Shown here: piece by piece, positions 37,926 through 47,327 of the stretch | Layout: each line of letters opens with the position of its first letter | Numbering within the stretch: position 1 is the first letter of the stretch | Assembly: GCA_963783335.1 (NCBI GenBank) | Contig: CAWAND010000009.1 | Coordinates: 1 to 64,000 of the forward strand | DNA: 64,000 nt | Origin: CAWAND01 sp963783335 | GTDB taxonomy: Bacteria; Chloroflexota; Anaerolineae; Anaerolineales; E44-bin32 | Reading direction: 5' to 3' | Notes under the pieces: model-generated | The model's database searches: none | The model's input: only the letters and a program-made list of their open reading frames with translations | Told to the model about the DNA's origin: nothing | Program-made: the position numbers and the translations under genes

Positions 37926-38580
37926 TGTCAAGGTACTCTCGCAAGTTGTGCTTGACTGCGAAGGCGGCTGCCTCGGCACGGTTGGACACGTTGAGCTTGG
38001 ACAGGATATTGCTGACGTAGTTGCGCACCGTGCCTTGTCCCAGGTAGAGGGTCTCGGCGATTTCCTTGTTTGTCTTGCCCTCGGCCACCAATCCCAACAC
38101 CCTCAACTCTTGGTCGGTGAGGTCGGCGAAGGCCGATGTGTCCTGATCGCGCATCGCTTTGCGGACTTCAGAGAAGACGCGTTGGGTGAGGGCTGGATCG
38201 AGCGAAGCCTCTCCCCGACCAACGGCCTCAATGGCCTGAATCAGCTCATCGCCGCCGATTTGCTTCAAAACGTAGCCTGAGGCGCCGGCGCGAATGGCTG
38301 AGAACAACATCTCATCCTCGGCATAAGACGTGAGCATGATGACTTTGGTCTGCGGCAGACGCTTGGTGATCTGCTCACAGGCCTCGATCCCGCTGCGGCC
38401 CGGCAAGCGGATGTCCATGAGAACCAGGTCGGGCTGGTGAGCCAAGGCTTGTTTGACGGCTTCGTCCGCGTCCCCGACCGCAGCCACCACTTCCAGGTCC
38501 TTCCGCTGCTCGAGCAAACTCTTCAGGCCCAGACGCACGACTTCATGGTCGTCCACCAGGAGAATTCGAAGATGTGCCAT
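37918..38580 (-). CDS. NarL/LuxR-family response regulator (DosR/LiaR-like)
   Basis: The 220-residue regulator has a receiver domain (LLVDDHEVVRLGL; phospho-acceptor Asp in DLVLMDIRLPG; LTSYAEDE; GYVLKQ) and a C-terminal LuxR helix-turn-helix (LTDQELRVLGLVAEGKTNKE; GTVRNYVSNILSKLNVSNR). It precedes and overlaps the GAF kinase gene, so the two form one two-component system. The pairing and domain set are those of DosR-DosS and LiaR-like systems. Confidence 0.94.
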   Translation of the reverse strand: MAHLRILLVDDHEVVRLGLKSLLEQRKDLEVVAAVGDADEAVKQALAHQPDLVLMDIRLPGRSGIEACEQITKRLPQTKVIMLTSYAEDEMLFSAIRAGASGYVLKQIGGDELIQAIEAVGRGEASLDPALTQRVFSEVRKAMRDQDTSAFADLTDQELRVLGLVAEGKTNKEIAETLYLGQGTVRNYVSNILSKLNVSNRAEAAAFAVKHNLREYLDSA

Positions 38581-38917
38581 ATCCCAAGTATAGCCCGTGG
38601 TCGTTTGTCGGACAATGTTCGACTCGCCTTCTCGTGAGCAGCCCGAATCGAGGCAAGCGCCAATTCTGGGCCGCGTGATGAACTCCAGGCTGGAGGCGCC
38701 CAGAATGTTCGAACTCGGACCGCAATCGGGCCCAGGATCGGCTCAATCATGGGGCCGTCTCCTTTGGGGAAGTTTGTCGCGTGTTGCGGTGACACTCTTC
38801 ACTTAGTCGGTCATTGGGTGGCTCCTATCCTTAAAGGCAGGTCGGGGGCCCCTGCGGCCCGGTTCAAGCATGCCTCGGAAGCGTTTGTGGCATGCATCAA
38901 ATGACGGGAGACCGATC
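38581..38917. other. Non-coding divergent region with a weak CRP/FNR-like site
   Basis: About 340 bases separate the response regulator start from the second CBS gene. At 38789-38804 the sequence GGTGACACTCTTCACT matches TGTGA-N6-TCACA at eight of ten positions, 114 bases before the CBS start. Short open frames here lack ribosome sites and look spurious. Confidence 0.45.
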
Positions 38918-39364
38918 ATGGAACTGCAACCTCTGGTTCAAGATTGGATGAGCGCAGATCCGATAACAGCCGATATTGACTTGCCGATTATGGAAGCTCA
39001 CCGGCTGATGACAGACAACGGAATCCGCCGCTTGCCGGTGATTGATCGTGGGCGCCTGGCAGGCATCGTCACTCTGGGCGACGTGCGCGGGGCAGAGCCG
39101 TCGGAAGCCACGAGTTTCAGTATTTGGGAGCTCAACTACCTCCTGAGCAAGCTGACGGTCGAACGGGTTATGAGCAGCCCGGTGATTTCAGTTCGGCCGG
39201 AAGACCCTGTGTCTGAAGCTGCGCGCCTCATGCTCACGGAAAAGATCGCTGGCCTGCCCGTTCTTGAGGGTGACGATCTGGTGGGGATCATCACCGAGTT
39301 GGATATCTTCCGCATGGTCGTTCATCATTGGCAGCGGACGCCGGCGGCCGCCCCTTCGCTCTGA
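38918..39364 (+). CDS. CBS-domain pair protein
   Basis: The 148-residue protein is a second stand-alone CBS pair: VQDWMSADPITADIDLPI with LPVIDRGRLAGIVTLGDVRG, then VMSSPVISVRPEDPVSEAAR with LPVLEGDDLVGIITELDIFR. Its start follows GGGAGA. It is only distantly similar to the CBS gene at 35797, so it is not a recent copy. It is followed after 23 bases by alanine dehydrogenase and probably shares its transcript, which suggests control linked to energy state. Confidence 0.91.
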   Translation: MELQPLVQDWMSADPITADIDLPIMEAHRLMTDNGIRRLPVIDRGRLAGIVTLGDVRGAEPSEATSFSIWELNYLLSKLTVERVMSSPVISVRPEDPVSEAARLMLTEKIAGLPVLEGDDLVGIITELDIFRMVVHHWQRTPAAAPSL

Positions 39365-39387
39365 AAAGGCCGGTTCTTGGAGTAAGA

Positions 39388-40491
39388 ATGGATATCGGTA
39401 TTCCCAAGGAAAGAACCCCATCCGAGTTTAGAGTCGGCCTACCGCCAGTAGGAGTCCGGCTTTTGACTGAATTGGGGCATGCCTGCTACGTCGAGACCGG
39501 GGCCGGCGTCGGATCGGGATTCTCGGATGACGAGTACCGATCTGCCGGCGCCACAATTGTTTTTTCGGGTGAGGAGGCCTACGGCCGGGCGGATTTGGTG
39601 CTCAAGGTGGTTCGGCCCACCGTAGGCGAGATTGACTGGCTCAGAGAAGGCCAAACGATCATGGGACTCCTTCATCTGGGCGCGGCGCATCCATCCGAGC
39701 TGCTGCGGCTTGCCGATCGTCGCATAACTGCGATCGCATTCGAGCGTATCCAAGATCCTGAGGGGACGTTCCCCGTGCTGCGGCCATTGAGCCAGATTGG
39801 TGGGCGCATGGCGGCCCAGCTGGCGGCTCATCTGCTTCAAAATGATGCTGGAAGTCGGGGGGTCTTGCTGGGGGGCATTCCTGGTGTGCCCCCGGCCCAA
39901 ACGGTGATTATCGGCGCAGGCACAGTGGGCAGGAATGCTGCCCTCACCTTTCTCGGGCTGGGCGCTCAGGTCACGCTTATGGACGTCGACCTGGCTCGCC
40001 TACAGAAGCTTGAAGACTGGCTGCCCAACCGAGTGGAAACAGTCCTCTCCTCTCCTCAAGCGATTGAAGATGTCTGCCGAACGGCAGATGTCGTCGTGGG
40101 CGCGGTACGCCTGCCAGGCCGGAAGGCTCCCACCGTTCTGCGTCGACGGACTATCAAGGCGCTCAAGCCAGGCACGGTGCTTATCGACTTGAGCATTGAC
40201 GAGGGGGGCTGCGCCGAGACCTCTCGGCCGACTACCCACACCCAGCCGACATATGTGGAAGAGGGTGTGGTGCACTGCTGCATCCCCAACCTCCCCGGCG
40301 CCGTGGCCCAAACGGCCACCCATGCCTTCCACAATGCTGCTTGGCCCTACATTGAGCGGGTGGTGAACCAGGGTATTGAAGCCGCGCTGGAGTCGGGACC
40401 AGAACTGAGGTCGGCCGTCATGGTCCACGCCGGCCAAGTGATCGATGAAAACCGGGCCAAGAAGATGTTCCTGGCGGGACAGTCCTCATGA
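39388..40491 (+). CDS. ald: Alanine dehydrogenase
   Basis: The 367-residue enzyme interconverts pyruvate plus ammonia and L-alanine with NADH. It has the N-terminal IGIPKERTPSEFRVGLPPVG, catalytic Lys in VLKVVRPT and His in GLLHLGAAHP, RGVLLGGIPGVPPA and the NAD-binding IIGAGTVGRNAALTFLGLG. The C-terminal NLPGAVAQTAT segment is also typical of Ald. It is slightly shorter than the usual 371. GGAG precedes the ATG. The stop overlaps the CoA-transferase start (ATGA). In fermenting cells the enzyme can use pyruvate to reoxidise NADH. Confidence 0.92.
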   Translation: MDIGIPKERTPSEFRVGLPPVGVRLLTELGHACYVETGAGVGSGFSDDEYRSAGATIVFSGEEAYGRADLVLKVVRPTVGEIDWLREGQTIMGLLHLGAAHPSELLRLADRRITAIAFERIQDPEGTFPVLRPLSQIGGRMAAQLAAHLLQNDAGSRGVLLGGIPGVPPAQTVIIGAGTVGRNAALTFLGLGAQVTLMDVDLARLQKLEDWLPNRVETVLSSPQAIEDVCRTADVVVGAVRLPGRKAPTVLRRRTIKALKPGTVLIDLSIDEGGCAETSRPTTHTQPTYVEEGVVHCCIPNLPGAVAQTATHAFHNAAWPYIERVVNQGIEAALESGPELRSAVMVHAGQVIDENRAKKMFLAGQSS

Positions 40492-41793
40492 GTTGGACGC
40501 ATGCGTATACCTCCGGAGTGTGCCAGGCCGATGAGGCTGTGGCGCAGATCGGCTCGGGTCAGCGGGTGTTTGTCACGGGCAATTGCTCTGCTCCCCAAGT
40601 GCTTCTGAATGCCCTGGTGGACAGGGCGTCTGAACTCAAAGATGTTGAGCTGATCCAGGTGCTGTCGATTGGTGAGGCGCGCTACGCCGAACCGGCGATG
40701 GAAGGCCATATTCGGGTCAACACGCTCTTCATTAGCGACAATGTTCGTCCGGCGGTCAATGAGGGCCGGGCTGATTTCACGCCTTGTCTGCTCTCGGAGA
40801 TTCCCGGCCTATTTTCCCAGGGAATCCTTCCCTTGGATGTGGCCTTGATTTCAGGTGTCTCCCCCAGATGAGCACGGCTTTTGCTCACTTGGAGTCGAGG
40901 TCGGTGTGTCCAAGACGGCGGCCCAATCCGCCAAATGCGTCATCGCTGAAGTCAACCCGCAAATGCCTCGCACGCTGGGCGATGCCTTCATCCATGCCAG
41001 CAAACTCGACTACATCGTCGAGGTGGACTACGAACTGCCCGAGGTCCGAATGGGGCAAATGAACGATGTTTGTCGGGAAATCGGGCGGCATGCCGCCGGC
41101 CTGATCGAAGATGGCTCCACGATGCAAATGGGTATCGGGGCCATTCCGGACGGCGTTCTGCACCACCTGGGAGGCCACCGGGATCTCGGAATTCATACGG
41201 AGCTTTTTTCCGACGGCGTTGTGGAACTGGTTGAGCGCGGGGTGGTCAACAACGAGCGCAAATCGCTCCATCCGGGCAAGATCGTGGCCGGTTTTGTGCT
41301 CGGCACACAGCGCCTGTACCGATTCGTCGACAACAACCCGGTCGTCGAAATGCACCCCACTGAGTATGTCAACGACCCTTTCATTATCGCCCAGAACGAT
41401 CGGATGGTGGCCATCAACTCGGCCATCGAAGTGGACCTGACAGGTCAGGTGTGCGCCGACAGCATTGGAGCACGTCTGTACTCCGGAGTGGGGGGACAGC
41501 TTGACTTCATGCGCGGCGCCGCCAGATCGCGAGGCGGCAAGCCGATTATTGCCTTGCCGTCGGTGGTGGAGACCCGCTCGGGCGGACGCTTCAGCCGGAT
41601 CGTGCCGACTCTGAAGCTGGGAGCGGGCGTCGTGACAACTCGCAATGATGTGCACTATGTGGTGACAGAATTCGGAGTGGCGGATCTCTACGGGCGGTCC
41701 ATTCGCCAGCGCGCCCGCGCCCTTATCGATGTTGCCCATCCTGATTTCCGGGAGGAACTGGAGGCCCGTGCGGCCGAGTTGAAGTATCTGTGA
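40488..41793 (+). CDS. Acetyl-CoA hydrolase / 4-hydroxybutyrate CoA-transferase family (one frame break)
   Basis: One extra T in the TTT run at 40849-40851 breaks the frame. Without it the gene encodes 434 residues, the family length, reading through DVALIQVSPPDEHGFCSLG. Other motifs are the GNCSAPQVLLNALV segment, MQMGIGAIPDGVLHHLGGH, the catalytic-Glu region GIHTELFSDG, and ARSRGGKPIIALPS. The enzyme moves CoA between acetyl-CoA and another acid, releasing acetate. It is coupled to ald by a four-base overlap and followed by PFOR, so it can use the acetyl-CoA formed there. Confidence 0.88.
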
Positions 41794-41865
41794 GCGGACC
41801 GGCTGCTTCAGCAGGCCGCCAGTGCGGCGACAGCGAGGCGGTCCGGGAGATAGAGGAGATGTGAG

Positions 41866-44800
41866 ATGACTGAGACGTTTGCAACGATCGATGGAAATGA
41901 AGCTGCAGCACTGGTGGCGCACAAGCTCAATGAGGTGATCGCCATCTATCCCATCACGCCGGCCAGCCCTATGGGGGAGTGGGCAGATCTTTGGTCGTCG
42001 CAGGGGAGGGAGAACCTGTGGGGCGCCGTCCCACTGGTGGTTGAAATGCAGGCGGAAAGCGGAGCGGCTGGTGCGGTGCATGGGGCACTGCAAGCCGGCG
42101 CGCTGACGACCACTTTCACAGCCTCACAGGGATTGTTGTTAATGATCCCCAACATGTACAAGATCGCTGGCGAGCTCACGCCGGCCGTGTTCCATGTTGC
42201 CGCCCGGTCGGTGGCAGCCCAGGCCTTGTCGATTTTCGGAGATCACAGCGATGTGATGGCCGCCCGGCAGACGGGATTCGCTCTTCTGGCGTCCAACTCA
42301 GTCCAAGAAGTCCACGACTTCGCGGCCATTGCGCAAGCGAGCACGCTGAAAGCCAGGCTGCCTTTCATTCACTTCTTCGACGGGTTCAGGACCTCGCATG
42401 AGGTCAACAAGCTTCGGCTGCTTTCAGATGACGTGCTGGCGAAGCTGATCGACGATGAGCTGATTGAGGCCCACCGTGAACGGGCCCTCAACCCTGATCG
42501 GCCCTTTGTTCGGGGTACAGCGCAGAATCCGGATGTCTTTTTCCAGGCGCGAGAGAGCGTCAACCCCTACTATGTGGCTTGCCCATCGATTGTCCAAGAC
42601 GTGATGGATCAATTCGCAGACCTGACCGGTCGGAGCTATCACCTTTTCGACTACGTCGGGGCGGAAGACGCGCAGCGCGTGATCGTCATGATGGGATCCG
42701 GCGCTGAGACGGCCGAAGAAACGGTCGAGTATCTGGCGGGACAGGGTGAGAAAGTCGGGTTGATCAAGGTCCGCCTCTATCGCCCCTTTGACTCTGTGGC
42801 CTTTGCGAAGAGCCTGCCCGCCAGCGTGCGGAGCGTGGCGGTCCTCGATCGCACCAAAGAACCGGGAAGCGCCGGCGAGCCTCTCTATCTCGACGTCGTC
42901 TCGGGATTGGCTGACATCCTGCCGACGGGCGAAGCACCTCTCAAGACGATGCCAATTGTCATCGGTGGCCGCTATGGGCTTTCGTCCAAGGAATTCACGC
43001 CGGCGATGGTGAAAGCCGTACTGGATGAGCTTGTCTCCGATGCCCCCAAGAACCATTTCACCGTCGGCATCACAGACGATGTGTCCCACACCAGCCTGCC
43101 GGTGGATCCGTCCTTCTCGATCGAGCATCCCGACACTGTCCGGGCCGTCTTTTATGGGCTGGGTTCGGATGGGACGGTCAGCGCCAACAAGAACTCGATC
43201 AAGATTATCGGCGGAGAGACGCCCAGCTTTGCCCAGGGCTACTTCGTCTACGACTCGAAGAAGTCGGGGGCGATGACCACTTCGCATTTGCGGTTTGGCA
43301 AGAACCCGATCCGATCCACTTACTTGCTCGCATCTGCCAATTTCGTCGCCTGCCACCAATTCGATTTCCTGTCGCGCTACGACGTACTCCGCCTGGCGGA
43401 GCCGGGCGCCACATTCCTGCTGAACAGTCCCTTTGGCCCGGACGAGGTCTGGGACGAACTGCCTGTAAGCATTCAGGAAACCATCCTGAACAAGGGCTTG
43501 AAGTTCTACGTCATCGATGGCTACTCGGTGGCCGACGAGGCCGGAATGGGCCGCAGGATCAACACTGTGATGCAGACCTGCTTCTTCGCCCTGAGCGGTG
43601 TGCTGCCTAAGGACGAGGCCATCGCGCATATCAAGAAGGCGATTGAGAAGTCGTACGGCAAGCGCGGCGAGACCGTGGTGAAGCAGAATTTCGCGGCTGT
43701 CGATTCGGCGCTGGCCCACCTGCATGAAGTGAAAATCCCCGAGGCGGCTACGAGCACGTTCGATCGCCAGTCGATCGTTCCCGACTCGGCGCCGGCTTTC
43801 GTGAAAGATGTCACCGCCCGCATGATCGCCGGAGATGGCAACAGCCTGCCGGTCAGCATGCTTCCTGCGGATGGTACTTATCCCTCCGGCACGAGCCGGT
43901 GGGAAAAGCGGAACATCACCGACGAGATTCCCGCCTGGGAGAAGGACCTGTGCATTCAGTGTGGCAAATGTGTCTTCGTTTGCCCTCACGCTGCCATCAG
44001 GGAAAAGGTCTACGATCCGGAGCTTCTCAGCGAAGCGCCCACGAGTTTCAAATCTTCACCGGCGCGCTTCAAAGAGTTCAAAGATATGGTCTACACGCTG
44101 CAGGTGGCACCAGAAGACTGCACTGGTTGCACCCTGTGTGTGGACGCTTGCCCGGTCAAGGACAAGGCCAACCCGGCACGACGGGCCGTGAATATGGTGC
44201 CCCAAAGGCCGATCCGTGAGGTGGAACGCGAGAACTGGGCGTTCTTCCTGGATCTGCCGGAGATCGATCGAAGCCTGATCCCTGTCAATCAGGTCAAGTA
44301 TGCCCAGCTCCTTCAGCCTCTGTTCGAGTTCTCCGGAGCTTGCTCGGGCTGCGGCGAGACGCCTTACCTCAAGCTCCTCAGCCAGCTGTTTGGTGAGCGG
44401 GCCTATGTGGCCAACGCAACAGGCTGCTCATCGATCTATGGTGGCAACCTGCCCACAACCCCCTGGACCTACAATCGAGAAGGTCGTGGACCGGCCTGGT
44501 CGAACTCGCTGTTTGAGGACAACGCGGAGTTCGGGTTCGGAATGCGCGTCGCCCTTGACCAGCGGATGCAGATGGCCACGCAACTCTTGAACAGCCTGGC
44601 GGACCAACTCGACCCGACCTTGGTTGAGAATGTCTTGGCTGGTGCCAAAGCTAAGGGGTCCGAGGTCGAGGCGCAGCGGAAGCTCGTCGCACAGTTGAAG
44701 GCGGAGCTGGAAAAGCTGGACGGGCCCAAAGCACGACGGCTGTTCAAGCTGGCAGAGGTGTTCGTGCCCAAGAGCGTGTGGATCGTCGGCGGCGATGGCT

Positions 44801-45435
44801 GGGCATATGACATTGGCTACGGTGGGCTCGACCATGTCCTGGCTTCCGGTCGCGATGTGAACATCCTCGTGATGGACACAGAGGTGTATTCCAACACGGG
44901 TGGCCAGAAATCCAAGGCGACGCCCCGCGGGGCGGTGGCGAAATTCGCTGCCAGCGGCAAGTCACGCCCCAAGAAGGATCTGGGCCTGCTGGCGATGTCC
45001 TATAAGGATGTGTACGTCGCCCGGGTCGCATTCGGGGCAGACGATGCGCAAACGATCAAGGCCTTTGTCGAAGCCGAAGCCTATCCGGGCCCGTCCCTGA
45101 TCGTGGCCTACAGCCACTGCATCGAGCAAGGCTTCGATCTGTCGAACGGGCTCGGCCAGCAGAAGGCTGCCGTGGCTTCGGGCTATTGGCCTCTGTATCG
45201 CTATCAGCCCGAACGGACAGCAGAAGGTCTGGCGCCTCTGGTGCTCGACTCCAAGGCGCCCAGCTTGCCGCTGGAAGACTACATCTACCAAGAAACCCGC
45301 TTCAATTCGCTCCGCCAGGCGCATCCTGAAGCTGCGGCCGAACTGCTGGCTCAAGCGAAGGCGGACGTCAAGGCAACGTGGGAAGCCTATGAGCGTCTGG
45401 CCCGGGAACCACAGAAAGAAGCCGCTGACGCCTGA
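41866..45435 (+). CDS. nifJ: Pyruvate:ferredoxin (flavodoxin) oxidoreductase, single-chain
   Basis: The 1189-residue enzyme oxidises pyruvate to acetyl-CoA and CO2 and reduces ferredoxin. The order is that of homodimeric PFOR: AIYPITPASPMGEWAD (domain I), LIKVRLYRPF, two 4Fe-4S motifs (CIQCGKCVFVCPHAAI and CTGCTLCVDACPV) around residues 700-765, the third-cluster Cys in SGACSGCGETPY, and the TPP site VGGDGWAYDIGYGGLDH with TEVYSNTGGQKSKATP. Length is usual. It is oxygen-sensitive in most organisms, so it points to anaerobic or microaerobic growth. A terminator follows. Confidence 0.97.
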   Translation: MTETFATIDGNEAAALVAHKLNEVIAIYPITPASPMGEWADLWSSQGRENLWGAVPLVVEMQAESGAAGAVHGALQAGALTTTFTASQGLLLMIPNMYKIAGELTPAVFHVAARSVAAQALSIFGDHSDVMAARQTGFALLASNSVQEVHDFAAIAQASTLKARLPFIHFFDGFRTSHEVNKLRLLSDDVLAKLIDDELIEAHRERALNPDRPFVRGTAQNPDVFFQARESVNPYYVACPSIVQDVMDQFADLTGRSYHLFDYVGAEDAQRVIVMMGSGAETAEETVEYLAGQGEKVGLIKVRLYRPFDSVAFAKSLPASVRSVAVLDRTKEPGSAGEPLYLDVVSGLADILPTGEAPLKTMPIVIGGRYGLSSKEFTPAMVKAVLDELVSDAPKNHFTVGITDDVSHTSLPVDPSFSIEHPDTVRAVFYGLGSDGTVSANKNSIKIIGGETPSFAQGYFVYDSKKSGAMTTSHLRFGKNPIRSTYLLASANFVACHQFDFLSRYDVLRLAEPGATFLLNSPFGPDEVWDELPVSIQETILNKGLKFYVIDGYSVADEAGMGRRINTVMQTCFFALSGVLPKDEAIAHIKKAIEKSYGKRGETVVKQNFAAVDSALAHLHEVKIPEAATSTFDRQSIVPDSAPAFVKDVTARMIAGDGNSLPVSMLPADGTYPSGTSRWEKRNITDEIPAWEKDLCIQCGKCVFVCPHAAIREKVYDPELLSEAPTSFKSSPARFKEFKDMVYTLQVAPEDCTGCTLCVDACPVKDKANPARRAVNMVPQRPIREVERENWAFFLDLPEIDRSLIPVNQVKYAQLLQPLFEFSGACSGCGETPYLKLLSQLFGERAYVANATGCSSIYGGNLPTTPWTYNREGRGPAWSNSLFEDNAEFGFGMRVALDQRMQMATQLLNSLADQLDPTLVENVLAGAKAKGSEVEAQRKLVAQLKAELEKLDGPKARRLFKLAEVFVPKSVWIVGGDGWAYDIGYGGLDHVLASGRDVNILVMDTEVYSNTGGQKSKATPRGAVAKFAASGKSRPKKDLGLLAMSYKDVYVARVAFGADDAQTIKAFVEAEAYPGPSLIVAYSHCIEQGFDLSNGLGQQKAAVASGYWPLYRYQPERTAEGLAPLVLDSKAPSLPLEDYIYQETRFNSLRQAHPEAAAELLAQAKADVKATWEAYERLAREPQKEAADA

Positions 45436-45478
45436 GCGAAGGCGATCCTGCACCCAATCAACTAGCGATCAAATCAAG

Positions 45479-45512
45479 GAGCCCGACCAGGCAAACCGCC
45501 GGTCGGGCTCTT
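45479..45512 (+). terminator. Intrinsic terminator after PFOR
   Basis: A 10-base stem, GAGCCCGACC and GGTCGGGCTC, has a 12-base loop and is followed by a short TT. It stands 44 bases after the PFOR stop. The T tract is short, so termination may be partial. Confidence 0.7.
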
Positions 45513-45584
45513 GACAAAGTGTGCTGCGGCAGGCCATGATGCGGCAAGGTTCCTGGATAGGCAAATCAACAGGAGGCGAGTTCC

Positions 45585-46355
45585 ATGGAAGCCTGGCTGT
45601 CTTCCTTCAACCCGGTCCTGCAGGCGCTGTTCGGCGGCCTGATCATCACTGCGCTCAACATGTTGGGCGCGTTGGTCGTCTTGGTGTGGCGTCGCCCCTC
45701 ACAGGCCTTCTTGGACAGCGCCCTGGGATTCGCGGCCGGTGTCATGCTGGCGGCCAGCTTCACCAGCCTTATTCTGCCCGGGGTTGAGATGGGTGGCGTG
45801 ATCCCGGTGCTGATCGGAATCGCGCTTGGGGCGGTGTTCCTGTTGGCCGCCGACAGCTGGGTGCCGCATCTGCACACCATCATGGGTCGGGAGGGGCGCC
45901 CGGCCGAGCGGACCAGTGCCGTATGGCTCTTCATCCTGGCGATCACATTGCACAACATGCCTGAGGGTCTGGCCGTCGGGGTTGGGTTTGGCTCGGGGAA
46001 CATCGGCAATGCTGTGGCCCTGATGTTGGCCATCGGGATTCAGAACGTTCCTGAAGGTTTGGCAGTGTCCCTCTCAGCCCTGAGCGCCGGAATGGGATCC
46101 ACCTTCTATGCGATGTTTGTGGGCCTGAGGGCAGGCCTGGTGGAGATTCCGATGGCCTTGCTCGGCGCCTGGGCGGTTCAGATTGCGGCCCCGATCCTGC
46201 CGTATGCGATGGGCTTCGCTGCCGGTGCGATGCTGTACGTGATCAGCGATGAGATCGTGCCAGAGACCCACCGGATGGGACACGAACGCTGGGCCACGAT
46301 TGGGATCATGCTGGGGGTGATGGCCATGCTCTATCTGGATGTGTCGCTGGGGTAG
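45585..46355 (+). CDS. ZIP-family divalent metal transporter (ZupT-like)
   Basis: The 256-residue protein has eight predicted helices. Metal-binding helices carry the family motifs LHNMPEGLAVGVGFGSG (helix 4) and IGIQNVPEGLAVSLSAL (helix 5). The cytoplasmic loop between helices 3 and 4 holds His residues (SWVPHLHTIMGREG). It probably imports zinc or related divalent ions into the cytoplasm. The ATG at 45585 is preceded by CAGGAGG. It is a single gene between the PFOR terminator and the convergent kor operon. Confidence 0.93.
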   Translation: MEAWLSSFNPVLQALFGGLIITALNMLGALVVLVWRRPSQAFLDSALGFAAGVMLAASFTSLILPGVEMGGVIPVLIGIALGAVFLLAADSWVPHLHTIMGREGRPAERTSAVWLFILAITLHNMPEGLAVGVGFGSGNIGNAVALMLAIGIQNVPEGLAVSLSALSAGMGSTFYAMFVGLRAGLVEIPMALLGAWAVQIAAPILPYAMGFAAGAMLYVISDEIVPETHRMGHERWATIGIMLGVMAMLYLDVSLG

Positions 46356-46476
46356 GGACCCTGGCAGGAAGATCGCGATTCTTTGAGGGCCCTGGGGAGA
46401 AGACCTGGCGTTCTTCGTGGCTGGGCGCAGGAGGCCCAGAGCCAGGGCTTCATCAGTTTGGCAGGCTTGTGCAGGA

Positions 46477-46704
46477 TCAGACGCCGCTCAGCGGATCGAT
46501 CCCGGGATTGGTGAACGCCCACTGGCAGCTGGCGCCGGCCATGTTGCATTCCACCGCGTGGCTGCAGCGGCGCGCATTGACGCGAAACTCCTTGCCCTGC
46601 CGGAGAAAACCCTCAGGCATGACGCGCAGTTCCGACAGCACAACTTCATCCTGAGCTTTGTCACACCAAACCGGATCCAGGCTCATCCATACAGTGGTTG
46701 CCAT
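46477..46704 (-). CDS. Small Cys-containing protein at the end of the kor operon
   Basis: The 75-residue protein has a good ribosome site (GAGGAGGG) and starts 18 bases after the gamma-subunit stop. It has four Cys residues: one in DPVWCDKAQ and three in RRCSHAVECNMAGASCQW, the latter looking like a metal or Fe-S ligand group, followed by AFTNPGIDPL. I do not recognise a named family. The position suggests an accessory of the oxoacid oxidoreductase. Confidence 0.65.
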   Translation of the reverse strand: MATTVWMSLDPVWCDKAQDEVVLSELRVMPEGFLRQGKEFRVNARRCSHAVECNMAGASCQWAFTNPGIDPLSGV

Positions 46705-46722
46705 TGAACCATCCCTCCTCGG

Positions 46723-47283
46723 CTAGACTTCCGCCAGCACTGGCTGTGACCCGACGGCTTCCCCGCCGCGCTCCAGCGCAGCGGCGTTGGCCTCCAACAG
46801 GTCTCGGTGTCGGCCCGGCATATGCTTTTCAAGTGCGCTCACAACTGCTTGGTTGCTCACCAGGGGAAACGCCTTCAGTAGAGCGCCCAGCAGGACCACG
46901 TTCGCCATTCGGAGATCGCCACACGACTCAGCCAGGTCGTTGCCGGGGACGAGAATATTGGTGATGTCGTCGCGGGTGGGTGGCCGTTCCACCAGGGAGC
47001 TGTTGACAACGAGGATTCCGCCCGGCTTGACCAAAGGTTCATATTTGTCCATCGATGGGACGTTCATCACAATGGCTGCGCGTGGGTTGCGAATGACCGG
47101 TGAGCCAATGGGATCATCGGAGACGATCACGATGCAATGGGCCGTTCCCCCTCGCATCTCAGGGCCATATGAAGGAAGCCATGTCACGTGCTTGCCTTCT
47201 TCCATCGCCGAGTAAGCAAGAAGCTGGCCGGCAAACAGCGCCCCTTGGCCGCCAAATCCTGAAAAGATGACCTCTGCCTGCAT
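46723..47283 (-). CDS. korC: 2-oxoacid:ferredoxin oxidoreductase, gamma subunit
   Basis: The 186-residue gamma subunit begins MQAEVIFSGFGGQGALFAGQ, with a GGGAG ribosome site upstream, and has the conserved WLPSYGPEMRGGTAHCIVIVS segment. It is the domain III equivalent of PFOR. With the alpha, beta and delta genes upstream it forms a four-subunit enzyme for 2-oxoglutarate or branched-chain 2-oxoacids; substrate cannot be read from sequence. The longer start would include a non-conserved segment. Confidence 0.92.
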   Translation of the reverse strand: MQAEVIFSGFGGQGALFAGQLLAYSAMEEGKHVTWLPSYGPEMRGGTAHCIVIVSDDPIGSPVIRNPRAAIVMNVPSMDKYEPLVKPGGILVVNSSLVERPPTRDDITNILVPGNDLAESCGDLRMANVVLLGALLKAFPLVSNQAVVSALEKHMPGRHRDLLEANAAALERGGEAVGSQPVLAEV

Positions 47284-47327
47284 ACGTTTTTCTCCCGTCG
47301 TGACGTGGCCGATGTGTCGGCCGAGAG

